Shown here: piece by piece, positions 26,496 through 33,782 of the stretch | Layout of the letters: every line of letters starts with the position of its first letter | Position numbering within the stretch: position 1 is the stretch's first letter | Source of the DNA: Desulfurobacteriaceae bacterium | GTDB taxonomy: Bacteria > Aquificota > Aquificia > Desulfurobacteriales > Desulfurobacteriaceae | Assembly: GCA_039832905.1 (NCBI GenBank) | Contig: JBDOLX010000051.1 | Location: forward strand, 1-39,958 | Direction: 5' to 3' | DNA length: 39,958 nucleotides | Notes under the pieces: model-generated | Database searches by the model: none | What the model was told of the DNA's origin: nothing | What the model saw: only the letters and a program-made list of their open reading frames with translations | Translations under genes and position numbers: made by a program

Positions 26496-27650
26496 TTACC
26501 TATCTATATCCCCATGACACATATAAAGGGAAGCAAAAATGACAGGAACATCGGCAAGCTTTACTCCTTTCATTATTTCCGGCATTGCCCAAAGATTTGC
26601 AAAGGAAGGAGCTCTCATTTTAAGTCTATAAGGGCCTGTTCCTCCATTACTTATAAGGTGAAAACCGAAACAGCCCCGTGCCCATTCAACGTTGACGTAA
26701 GCTTCTCCTTTTGGAAGCTTTATCGGAAACTTTGTTCTATATTCCCCTTCAGGAAATCCCTCTATTGCCTGTCTTATTATCTTCGCAGACTCTTTAATCT
26801 CATCAAACAAAACACAGTATCTTGCGTAAGAGTCCCCTTCTTCCCTTGTAACTACTTTAAACTCAAAATCTCCATAGGCAGCGTAAGGATAGTCCTTTCT
26901 TATATCTGAAGCTACCCCAGAAGCCCTTAAAGCAGGACCTGCAAGTCCAAGTTCAACAGCTTTTTCTTTTGGAACAACGCCAACACCTACCGAACGAAGT
27001 TTTAAAGTGGGGTTATCTATGAAGACTTCTTCATAGCGAGGGATAAACTCCTTCTCAAGGTAATCTATTGCTTCAACCATTTTTTCTATAAACTTCCCCG
27101 TTGGTTCATATCTCACTCCACCTGGAATAATGGAAGATGTAGCTATCCTCTGCCCTGAATAAACTTCAAAAGCATCTAAGAACTTTTCCCTTGCCACAAG
27201 AGCCCACTGGGAAGGAGTATGAACTCCTAAAACTCCTACAAATCCTCCAAGACCAAGTAGGTGGCTTACAATTCTTCCACCCTCGCAAAGGATTACCCTC
27301 ATGTAATCTGCTTTCTTGGGAACTTCTATTCCAGCAATCTTTTCAGCAGCTATTGAATATCCTGCCATTGTTCCAAAGTTGTCTATAAAGCAAGCCCTCT
27401 CTACATTAACAATCGCGTTAATCCAATTTCTATACTCAACAAGTTTCTCTAGAAGTCTTAAAACGTATCCAATATCGGGGTCAACTTTTACAACCTCATC
27501 TCCATCAATCCAAACCTTTAATCTCATAGGACCGCTGGCCGGGTGTTGAACTCCCCAGTTAAGCTGAAGAAGTTTCTCTTGTAAAAGCCCTAGATCACTG
27601 CCACTTACTTCTTTTTTCTCTTCAAGAATAAACTCGTATCCAAACTCCAT
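26496..27650 (-). CDS. nuoD: Complex I subunit D (49-kDa type), atypical quinone site
   Basis: A 384-aa peripheral-arm subunit derived from [NiFe] hydrogenase large subunits. It is clearly NuoD: DPDIGYVLRLLEKLVEYR, VPKKADYMRVILCE, LGLAGPALRASGVASDIRKDYPY in pieces, and the C-terminal RAPSFANLWAMPEI. However, the family motif HPxxHG, whose His (His38 of Thermus Nqo4) binds the quinone head group, reads HPASGP here (residues 37-41) with one residue missing and no His. The partner Tyr (Tyr87 in Thermus) is Phe88 (RACFID). Electron acceptor or binding mode may therefore differ. Start overlaps the nuoC stop (TAATG). Confidence 0.95.
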   Translation of the reverse strand: MEFGYEFILEEKKEVSGSDLGLLQEKLLQLNWGVQHPASGPMRLKVWIDGDEVVKVDPDIGYVLRLLEKLVEYRNWINAIVNVERACFIDNFGTMAGYSIAAEKIAGIEVPKKADYMRVILCEGGRIVSHLLGLGGFVGVLGVHTPSQWALVAREKFLDAFEVYSGQRIATSSIIPGGVRYEPTGKFIEKMVEAIDYLEKEFIPRYEEVFIDNPTLKLRSVGVGVVPKEKAVELGLAGPALRASGVASDIRKDYPYAAYGDFEFKVVTREEGDSYARYCVLFDEIKESAKIIRQAIEGFPEGEYRTKFPIKLPKGEAYVNVEWARGCFGFHLISNGGTGPYRLKMRAPSFANLWAMPEIMKGVKLADVPVIFASLYMCHGDIDR

Positions 27651-28108
27651 TACTTAGTCCCCTTGCGATGCTTTTTAAACTGGTAAGACTTTCTCAAAGG
27701 AAATGTTCCTTCTGCCCACTCTGGTAAGAGCATAACTTCAAGCCGAGGATTTCCTACAAACTCAACTCCAAACATTTCCCAAGCTTCTCTCTCATGGGGC
27801 TGTAAAGCTGGAAAAATATCTGAAACACTAGGAACTGCTAGATTATTTTCAGAAAGTTCTATTCTGACTATTACGAACTTCTTTATGTAGATATCTTCCA
27901 AGATGTAGTTAATCTCAAAACCTCTACCTTCTGGGGTATAGTCAACAACAGATATAGTATGAGGATAGCTAAAACCGAAGTCTTTTAGAAATTTCAATAA
28001 ATCCCTTATTTTTTCCTTCTCTCCAAAGATTAAAAGCATATTTGTATCGTAGCTCTCGGTTTTGAACCCAAAAAGTTCATCCACTTTTTTCTTAACATCC
28101 TCTAACAT
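27650..28108 (-). CDS. nuoC: Complex I subunit C (30-kDa type)
   Basis: A 152-aa peripheral-arm subunit. The family core is near the end: PALQPHEREAWEMFGVEFVGNP followed by RLEVMLLPEWAEGTFPLRKSY in shorter pieces, the site where other NuoC proteins have the ERE-DMFG motif and the PLRKDF motif. It is a separate gene, not fused to nuoD. Length is slightly short but complete. It is coupled to nuoD by a TAATG overlap and follows nuoB by nine bases. Confidence 0.94.
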   Translation of the reverse strand: MLEDVKKKVDELFGFKTESYDTNMLLIFGEKEKIRDLLKFLKDFGFSYPHTISVVDYTPEGRGFEINYILEDIYIKKFVIVRIELSENNLAVPSVSDIFPALQPHEREAWEMFGVEFVGNPRLEVMLLPEWAEGTFPLRKSYQFKKHRKGTK

Positions 28109-28117
28109 TTTCTCTCC

Positions 28118-28588
28118 TTAATACTCTATTTGCTCCATTTTGTTTGGATACTTTTTGGCTGCATTTTCCCTATCTTTGAGAATTATTTTTTTAAGTCTTA
28201 AAAATCCTTCCAAAATCGCTTCAGGATTTGGAGGACAACCTGCAACAAAAACATCAAAAGGAATGTACTGGGAAACATCAACAGCTACAAAGTCAGAATC
28301 CCAGTAAGGTCCTCCACCAGCTGCACAAGCTCCCATACCAAAAACATAACGGGGTTCCGGCATTTGTTGGTAAGTTCTTAAGAGAACTGGAAGAACTTTT
28401 TTTGAAACAAGTCCTGTAACTATGATAAAGTCTGCCTGTTTTGGACTTGGGGTCATCATAAAGCCGTACCTTTCCCAATCAAAACGGGGTCCCACGAGGG
28501 CTAAAATCTCTAAGGAGCAACAACCACTACAAAAGTGCACTCCCCACGGAGAATTAGCCCTTGCCCAGTCAAAGAACTTTAAGATCAT
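28118..28588 (-). CDS. nuoB: Complex I subunit B (cluster N2)
   Basis: NuoB holds the terminal cluster N2, which hands electrons to the quinone. The 156-aa protein has CSGCCSLE (Cys23-Cys24 pair plus an extra Cys20), GMGACAAGGG (Cys86) and VAGCPPNPEAI (Cys116), giving the four N2 ligands. The start is placed at ATG 28588, which overlaps the nuoA stop (TAATG) and follows GGAGG. An earlier ATG at 28660 lies deep inside nuoA and would add a non-homologous extension. Confidence 0.95.
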   Translation of the reverse strand: MILKFFDWARANSPWGVHFCSGCCSLEILALVGPRFDWERYGFMMTPSPKQADFIIVTGLVSKKVLPVLLRTYQQMPEPRYVFGMGACAAGGGPYWDSDFVAVDVSQYIPFDVFVAGCPPNPEAILEGFLRLKKIILKDRENAAKKYPNKMEQIEY

Positions 28589-28920
28589 TATTTCCTTCCT
28601 CCAAGCATCACGTAGGATAGGGGAATCATTAGAAGAAAGGAGAACAGAATAAACACCCACCCAAAAGCGGGATCTCCCTTTCCAATAGCATAAAGACCGA
28701 AAAAGACTCCAGCTATGTCCATAGCTATAAAGATGATCGCATAGAAGTAATATTGAAAGTTAACACTTGAGATTATTGGTTCTGGAGCTGGAAGCCCACA
28801 CTCGTATGTATCTTCTTTAACAGGGTGAGGATTTCGAGGGGAAATTGCTACCGATAAAAGCCATAGCGAGAGTCCTGCTATTGCCATAACAATAACAAAA
28901 ACTATGAAGTTGTAAAGCAC
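28588..28920 (-). CDS. nuoA: Complex I subunit A
   Basis: A 110-aa membrane subunit with three helices. The conserved loop KEDTYECGLPAPEP (with Glu and Cys of the TM1-TM2 loop) and the region around FYAIIFIAMDIAGVFFG with its membrane acid are present. Start is GTG at 28920, preceded by GGGAGG at five bases. It is the first gene of nuoABCDHIJKLMN. The 205-base gap upstream holds the promoter and the phased repeats. Confidence 0.95.
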   Translation of the reverse strand: MLYNFIVFVIVMAIAGLSLWLLSVAISPRNPHPVKEDTYECGLPAPEPIISSVNFQYYFYAIIFIAMDIAGVFFGLYAIGKGDPAFGWVFILFSFLLMIPLSYVMLGGRK

Positions 28921-28947
28921 TCTAACCTCCCTTCATATTCTTCTTCT

Positions 28948-28976
28948 ATCCTACCACATTGTTAAAAATTTGTAAA
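28948..28976 (-). promoter_or_regulatory. nuoA promoter
   Basis: On the minus strand a TTTACA hexamer (28976-28971) lies exactly 17 bases before TAGGAT (28953-28948), a good sigma-70 layout, with a TG two to three bases ahead of the -10. The predicted start is about 20 bases before the nuoA GTG. The -35 is itself one unit of the phased repeat array. Confidence 0.6.
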
Positions 28977-28998
28977 CATTTTGTAAAAGATTCGTAAA
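28960..28998 (-). promoter_or_regulatory. Four 11-bp-phased TTTACA/TTAACA repeats (Pho-box-like)
   Basis: Read on the minus strand the hexamers are TTTACG (28998-28993), TTTACA (28987-28982), TTTACA (28976-28971) and TTAACA (28965-28960), each separated by five bases. This spacing and sequence match the direct-repeat binding site of PhoP/PhoB-type response regulators (TTAACA repeats in Bacillus). The array covers the -35 and spacer of the nuoA promoter. The other 120 bases of the 205-base pstB-nuoA gap show no clear signal; no convincing terminator follows pstB. Confidence 0.55.
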
Positions 28999-29125
28999 TT
29001 CAAACTCTTTATTAATTTTACAACAAAAATGTTATGTACTTCAAAGGATTAAGAAAAGCTTATAAAGTTAGTAACAAAACAGAAGTAAAATAAGTAGGTG
29101 GAGAAAAAGGGAGAGAAAGAAAAAC

Positions 29126-29905
29126 TTAGCCGAACCTTCCGGTAATGTAGTCTTCAGTTAGTTTTTCTTTCGGTTTTATAAATAGGTCTTCGGTTTTATT
29201 GAACTCTATAAGCTCTCCAAGGTACATGAAGGCAGTATAATCTGAAACTCTCGCAGCTTGTTGCATGTTATGGGTAACTATTATTATTGTCAATCTGTCT
29301 CTAAAACTAACAACAAGTTCCTCTATCTTTGCAGTTGAAATAGGGTCTAAAGCAGACGTTGGTTCATCAAAGAGGAGAACTTCAGGTTCTACCGCAATAG
29401 CTCTTGCTATACAGAGTCTTTGCTGTTGCCCTCCAGAAAGTCCAGAAGCAGGATCCTTTAATCTGTCTTTAACCTCATCCCAAAGGGCAGCATCCTTTAA
29501 AGCTTTTTCTACTCTGTCTTCAAGTTCCGATTTATTTTTTATTCCTTTAAGTTTTAACCCGTAAGCAACGTTATCAAATATGGACATAGGAAAAGCTGTC
29601 GGTTTTTGAAAAACCATTCCAACTCTACTTCTTAATTTAATTAAATCATAATCTTTATCTAGGATATTTTCTCCATCAAGTAAAATTTTTCCTTCGTATC
29701 TATTTCCAGGGTAAAGATCGTGCATTCTGTTAAAACACCTTAAAAGCGTTGTTTTTCCACATCCAGAAGGACCAATAAGAGCAGTTATTCTCTTTTCAGG
29801 AACTTTAAAGGATATGTTCTTTAGAGCATGTTTACTTCCATAATAGAAATTAAGGTTCTCTACGCTAATTTTTGCATTCTCTTCTATTTCAATTATGAAC
29901 GCCAT
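29126..29905 (-). CDS. pstB: Phosphate ABC transporter ATPase
   Basis: PstB powers high-affinity phosphate import. The 259-aa protein has Walker [10 protein letters not shown] (from residue 45), the Q-loop [20 protein letters not shown] with the Pst-specific FPMSI, signature [16 protein letters not shown], Walker [14 protein letters not shown] and the switch His in IVTHNMQQA. It follows pstA by 17 bases and is the last pst gene; phoU, often next, is absent. Confidence 0.97.
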   Translation of the reverse strand: MAFIIEIEENAKISVENLNFYYGSKHALKNISFKVPEKRITALIGPSGCGKTTLLRCFNRMHDLYPGNRYEGKILLDGENILDKDYDLIKLRSRVGMVFQKPTAFPMSIFDNVAYGLKLKGIKNKSELEDRVEKALKDAALWDEVKDRLKDPASGLSGGQQQRLCIARAIAVEPEVLLFDEPTSALDPISTAKIEELVVSFRDRLTIIIVTHNMQQAARVSDYTAFMYLGELIEFNKTEDLFIKPKEKLTEDYITGRFG

Positions 29906-29922
29906 AAACTCACTCCTCCAAG

Positions 29923-30765
29923 TTACTTTTTGAACTTCCAGCTAGCTAAAACTCTACCTAAAATGTTTGCTCCCAAGACGCTAACTGTGAGAATTAGAGC
30001 TGCTGCCCAAGCAAGTTCTTGCCAGTACTCATAAGGGCTCATAGCGTAATCGTACATAGTAACAGTTAAAGATGCCATAGGTTGAGTCATATCAAGAGTG
30101 AAAAAGTTATTGTTAAAGGATGTAAAGAGTAAAGGCGCTGTTTCCCCTCCAATTCTTGCCACAGACAAAATTACTCCTGTTAAAATTCCTGTAATGGCAG
30201 ACCTATAAACTATGTCCTTAATTACCTTAAACTTTGTAGCTCCTAAAGCGTATCCAGCTTCCCTAAGTTCTGGAGGAACAAGCCTTAACATGTCGTCTGT
30301 TGTTCTTAAGATAATTGGAATCATCATAATTGCTAAAGACACAGCTCCAGCAATTCCCATAAAGTGTCCAACCGGCTTTACCAAAATGGCATAAATGAAA
30401 GTACCCACTACTATGGAAGGAATACTCATCATTATATCTGAAAGGTCTCTAACAACTTTTGCTAGTCTACTGTTTTGTCCGTATTCAGCAATGTAAGTTC
30501 CTGCTAAAATTCCAAGAGGAATACCAATAACTGTAGCCGTTAAAACTATTAGAGCCTGACCAACTATTGCGTGTTTAAGCCCTCCGCTATTTTCCCCAGG
30601 AGAAGGTGGATCTCCTATAAACACATCTAAAGAAATGGCAGAGAAACCTTTATAGGCAAGAGTTCCCAATATCCAGAAAAGCCACACAATTCCAAAAATT
30701 GCTGCAAAAGTCGAAAGGACGAGAATAATGTTGTTTACGATCTTTCTCCTTTTAACTGCGTCCAA
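29923..30765 (-). CDS. pstA: Phosphate ABC transporter permease PstA
   Basis: A 280-aa permease with six predicted membrane helices. The ABC permease EAA-type loop is at [20 protein letters not shown], followed by the PstA-typical [15 protein letters not shown]. The N-terminal helix and the periplasmic segment after it, [19 protein letters not shown], are characteristic. Start is TTG at 30765, three bases after the pstC stop and preceded by GAGAGG; no ATG or GTG is available that keeps the first helix. Confidence 0.95.
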   Translation of the reverse strand: MDAVKRRKIVNNIILVLSTFAAIFGIVWLFWILGTLAYKGFSAISLDVFIGDPPSPGENSGGLKHAIVGQALIVLTATVIGIPLGILAGTYIAEYGQNSRLAKVVRDLSDIMMSIPSIVVGTFIYAILVKPVGHFMGIAGAVSLAIMMIPIILRTTDDMLRLVPPELREAGYALGATKFKVIKDIVYRSAITGILTGVILSVARIGGETAPLLFTSFNNNFFTLDMTQPMASLTVTMYDYAMSPYEYWQELAWAAALILTVSVLGANILGRVLASWKFKK

Positions 30766-30768
30766 CTT

Positions 30769-31692
30769 TTACCTCTCAACCTTTTTCAAGAATACAAACT
30801 TTCCAATTGCTATTATTAAAAAGCTCATTACAAAGAGAATTAAAGCTAAGTAGAAAAGGCTTGAAAGGTAAAGGTCTGTATCGGCTTCTGTAAACTCGTT
30901 AGCAAGAGTAACGGTAATTGAAGTAGCAGGTTCCAGTATTGAGTGAGGTATTATTGGTTGATTACCCATAACAAACGTAACAGCCATTGTCTCACCAAGA
31001 GATCTACCAAGAGAAAGAATTATTCCTCCAATTACTCCAAGCTTAGCGTAAGGAATAACAACATCTTTCATAACATCCCATTTAGTTGCCCCAAGTGCAT
31101 ATGCGGACTCTTTTAAGATATTTGGAACCATATTAAATGAATCTCTTGCAATAGCAGCAGTAAAGGGCAGAATCATTATTGAAAGAACAATAGAAGCTGT
31201 AAGGAGACCTATTCCGGGAGTAAAGCCTGAGAACCATTCGCCTATTACGGGAATTTTCCCTAAGGTTGCATGAATTATAGGTTGAACTTTATCCCTCATA
31301 AAAGGAGCAAAGTAGAAAAGTCCCCACATACCGTAAATAATACTTGGAATAGCTGCTAAAAGCTCGACTGCAACCCCTACTGGAGTTCTCAAAAAGTGTG
31401 GTGCAATTTCTGTTAAGAAAATGGCTATGCCAATCGCAACAGGTACAGCTATCAGAATAGCAATAAAGGTACTTACAATCGTTCCAAAGATTGCAGGAGC
31501 TCCCCCGAATTTTTCAAGTGGAGGATTCCAAGTAGTTGATGTAATAAACTCCCAAATACCAAAAGTGTTTATAGAAAGGGATGACTCCTTGTAAAGAACT
31601 ATTGCAAGAAGTCCTAAGATTATGACAACAAGTAGAGTGGAGAATAGAGCTACCTTACTAAAAAGCCAGTCAAAAACTCTTGCCTTTTTCAC
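30769..31692 (-). CDS. pstC: Phosphate ABC transporter permease PstC
   Basis: A 307-aa permease with six membrane helices. Conserved features are the TTWNPPLEKFGGAPAIFGTI periplasmic segment, LLAAIPSIIYGMWGL, the cytoplasmic coupling loop KESAYALGATKWDVMKDV, and SLGRSLGETMAVTFVMG. Start is GTG at 31692 after GGAG. It is the first pst gene; no pstS for the phosphate-binding protein lies in the window. A Pho-box-like pair sits about 50 bases upstream. Confidence 0.96.
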   Translation of the reverse strand: MKKARVFDWLFSKVALFSTLLVVIILGLLAIVLYKESSLSINTFGIWEFITSTTWNPPLEKFGGAPAIFGTIVSTFIAILIAVPVAIGIAIFLTEIAPHFLRTPVGVAVELLAAIPSIIYGMWGLFYFAPFMRDKVQPIIHATLGKIPVIGEWFSGFTPGIGLLTASIVLSIMILPFTAAIARDSFNMVPNILKESAYALGATKWDVMKDVVIPYAKLGVIGGIILSLGRSLGETMAVTFVMGNQPIIPHSILEPATSITVTLANEFTEADTDLYLSSLFYLALILFVMSFLIIAIGKFVFLKKVER

Positions 31693-31722
31693 CTCTAACT
31701 CCGTTCAGCCTACTTTTCAGGC

Positions 31723-31757
31723 AGTATATTACCATTTTTAAGTAAAAATTTTGTTAA
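31723..31757 (-). promoter_or_regulatory. Pho-box-like repeat pair and -10 upstream of pstC
   Basis: On the minus strand TTAACA (31757-31752) and TTTACT (31746-31741) are separated by five bases, the same 11-bp phase as in the nuoA array. A -10-like TATACT follows at 31728-31723. No good -35 lies at 17 bases from it, as expected for an activator-dependent promoter. The pair begins one base after the stop of the DUF2225-like gene. Confidence 0.5.
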
Positions 31758-31758
31758 G

Positions 31759-33030
31759 TTATTTCATTTGTGCCTCATATTTATGGAGGTAATAAATATG
31801 CTTTTTATGTATCCAGCAGTAAAACTTCCAATCTCTTTTGTCTATTAACCGTTCTGCATATTCTATGGCTTTTTTATAACGGGCACGCATAGGAGGGTCA
31901 AACTCTGAATCCATTTTATTAAAAGCTTCTTTCGTTAACATCAAAAATTGCTCTGCTAGTTCAAACTCCTTAATTTGACGTGCAATTTCGGTTAGAGTTA
32001 ATCCTTCTAGTACAGAATTATCTCTGAAAGTTTCTTCTTCAAGAATCGCTTTAACAAGGAGAGATAGAGCTCTCTTTCTCATCCAATCGCCCATTATCCT
32101 GTAGTATTTGTAAACGCTTAAATGATGTGGATAATCCTCCAGGAATCCCTATACTGAATCGGCTTCTAAGAAGTAGTCGGAAACACTTAAAGCATTTATC
32201 CCAGCAGAAGAGTAGAAACCTGTTTCCTCATTTATAACAGAAGCCCACAAATAGGCAAGCTCCTTCCAATTCCGAATAGCATCCTCTTTTAGATAAGAAA
32301 TTATCAACTCATATTTACCTTCTTTAAGTAATTTTTTAAACACCTCTACTTTCAAGCTCTTTTTATTTTTCTCTTTTTCCTCTTTTCTCCTTCTTAAGGA
32401 AAAGTTTAAAAATTTTACTCTGAAACTCTCATCTAACACAGGAAGCGTTACCGGCAAAATGTTGGTTTCTATTAAGTAATCTTTTCTCAAAGGAAAATTA
32501 TTTTCCAAGTAAAAACATCTAACAATTTCTTCCATAAACTCGTCTTCAGTAATCATTCCAGCGCTAAGTCCTTCATATAACGCAGAAGCCTCGCACTTTT
32601 CAACATCTTCAAAAGAAATATTTTTTGACTCTTGAGATGATTCCCTTTCAGTTTCTGCCTTCTCTTCTTTCTCTTTCGAAATTGCTTTTTTTAATCTTTT
32701 CACTTTTGATTCCTCTATTTCCTCTCCTTCCTCCTCTTCCCCTTCTTCATCTTCTTCCTTTAGTCTTCGTAGTAACTCTTTTATCTCTGTTCCTAATTCT
32801 AATTCTTCGTACATTTCTTCTATCTCAGGATCTTCATCTTCTATTTCGATAGATCCTATTTCATAATCCGTATAAGTGCAATTTGGACAGACTTGAAGGT
32901 TGAAAAAAGGAGGAATCTTTCTGAAATCCAAAGAAGGATTCCCAAAGTATGAGAAACTCATTACAGATCTTTGTGTACTTACTGCTCCACAAACGTCACA
33001 CTTTACACATCTGTGAACTACGTATGTCAT
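31759..33030 (-). pseudogene. DUF2225-like zinc-ribbon/TPR protein, interrupted by one in-frame TAG
   Basis: The N-terminal part (293 aa) has a zinc ribbon, RCVKCDVCG (Cys8, 11, 14) and VCPNC (Cys48, 51), as in DUF2225 proteins, then a long Glu/Lys-rich low-complexity stretch (about 60-150) and a helical region ending SDYFLEADSV. A TAG at 32151-32149 follows. The same frame continues as GFLEDYPHHLSVYKYYRIMG and on for 111 further residues with TPR-like helices (EIARQIKEFELAEQFLMLTK), without another stop until TAA at 31759. With the TAG codon read the protein would be 423 aa. An independent start at ATG 32094 is possible but only weakly preceded by AGGA, and would ignore the protein-like 18 codons between. 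Function of the family is unknown. Confidence 0.75.
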
Positions 33031-33067
33031 CTCTTTCGCCTCTATCTATTTTTCCCTCATCTAACGC

Positions 33068-33073
33068 TATAAT
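33068..33073 (+). promoter_or_regulatory. Consensus -10 box upstream of the nuclease-like gene
   Basis: A perfect TATAAT lies 33 bases before the ATG at 33106, in the 75-base gap between two divergent genes. No good -35 is present at the usual distance. The reverse complement (ATTATA) could also contribute to the divergent DUF2225-like promoter. Confidence 0.4.
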
Positions 33074-33092
33074 AAACGAAAGTTATAAGAAG

Positions 33093-33100
33093 AAGGAGGA
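33093..33100 (+). promoter_or_regulatory. Ribosome-binding site that fixes the start at 33106
   Basis: AAGGAGGA lies five bases before ATG 33106. This near-perfect site shows that translation begins upstream of the in-frame TAG at 33163 and not at a codon after it, and so supports one continuous gene. Confidence 0.7.
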
Positions 33101-33105
33101 TCAAA

Positions 33106-33729
33106 ATGCCACTAAACGCCAGTATGGATGCAATTTTAAAAAATTGCGTAAATGGAGTAAACTAGCCGCGGAAAGCTTACTATAAAGCAAGTGGCGGAGA
33201 ATGGTTATGGGCTGCTCCTGAATACTTCATAACAACAAAAATTTTTGAGGAGCTATCCAAATTGAATCTACTATTAGAACTGGAGAGTAACATAGGAGAA
33301 ACTATTCACAACGCTGCTATACAGTATCCAGGACGCTACCCAAAATTCCTAAACTTGAACGGTAGATTTGACATAACGGTTTGGTGGAAAGATGGTTCTC
33401 CACGAGGAGCCATTGAAGTAAAGGTTATGAAAAATAACTCTTTAAAACCTATAAAAGATGATTTAAAAGAGATAAAGGAATTTTTGAAATTGGCAAAAAA
33501 GAAAGAAAATTCCAAAATCCAGTTTGGATCAATTGTTGTTTATACAGATTACTACGATGAAGAAGGTAAAGCGGACGAGACAGTTAAGAGAAGGATTAAC
33601 AACATATTAAAAGAATGCACAACCATTGCCAGAGAAAATGGATTCATCATTAGAAAATGGGATGAAGTTATAAAGATAAGTGATGAGGAAAGTGCATACG
33701 GAATAGCTGCTTGTATGTTTAGCATTTAA
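33106..33729 (+). pseudogene. Nuclease-like (PD-(D/E)xK-type?) hypothetical gene, interrupted by one in-frame TAG
   Basis: From ATG 33106 the frame reads 19 codons (MPLNASMDAILKNCVNGVN), then TAG at 33163-33165, then continues without a further stop to TAA at 33729, for 207 positions in all. Directly after the TAG comes PRKAYYKASGGEWLWAAPEY, clearly protein-like, and later NGRFDITVWW and GAIEVKV. Asp89, Glu104 and Lys106 are spaced as in PD-(D/E)xK nucleases, which is why I call it nuclease-like; no family was identified with certainty. A strong ribosome-binding site and a TATAAT support the upstream start. If the TAG is a true stop, the remaining part could only start at a weak codon such as TTG 33262. 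It is divergent from the DUF2225-like gene and 53 bases before dnaE. Confidence 0.6.
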
Positions 33730-33747
33730 ACTTACATTAACTATAAC
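33719..33747 (+). promoter_or_regulatory. Possible dnaE promoter
   Basis: TTAGCA (33719-33724) and TATAAC (33742-33747) are 17 bases apart and precede dnaE by about 35 bases. The -35 overlaps the last codons of the nuclease-like gene. The match is moderate and the region AT-rich. Confidence 0.3.
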
Positions 33748-33782
33748 ATAACTCAGAATTTCTCTGCTGAAGGAGTTTCCAA

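Noticed and set aside
28118-28660. Longer start for nuoB at 28660
   Set aside because: The extension overlaps nuoA by about 70 bases and is not NuoB-like; ATG 28588 is coupled to the nuoA stop.
29000-29125. Terminator after pstB
   Set aside because: Only weak stems and scattered T-rich stretches were found; nothing that would justify a call.
31695-31722. Small hairpin in the pstC leader as a terminator or riboswitch
   Set aside because: Only a four-base stem with no T run and no recognisable riboswitch core.
32625-32852. Leu/Ser-rich plus-strand frame resembling a membrane protein
   Set aside because: It is the antisense shadow of the Glu-rich linker of the DUF2225-like gene; reversed Glu/Lys codons read as Leu/Phe/Ser.
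6950-33165. TAG fully reassigned to an amino acid
   Set aside because: At least eight full-length genes end on TAG, including dnaE, nuoM and nhaD, so TAG works as a stop here.
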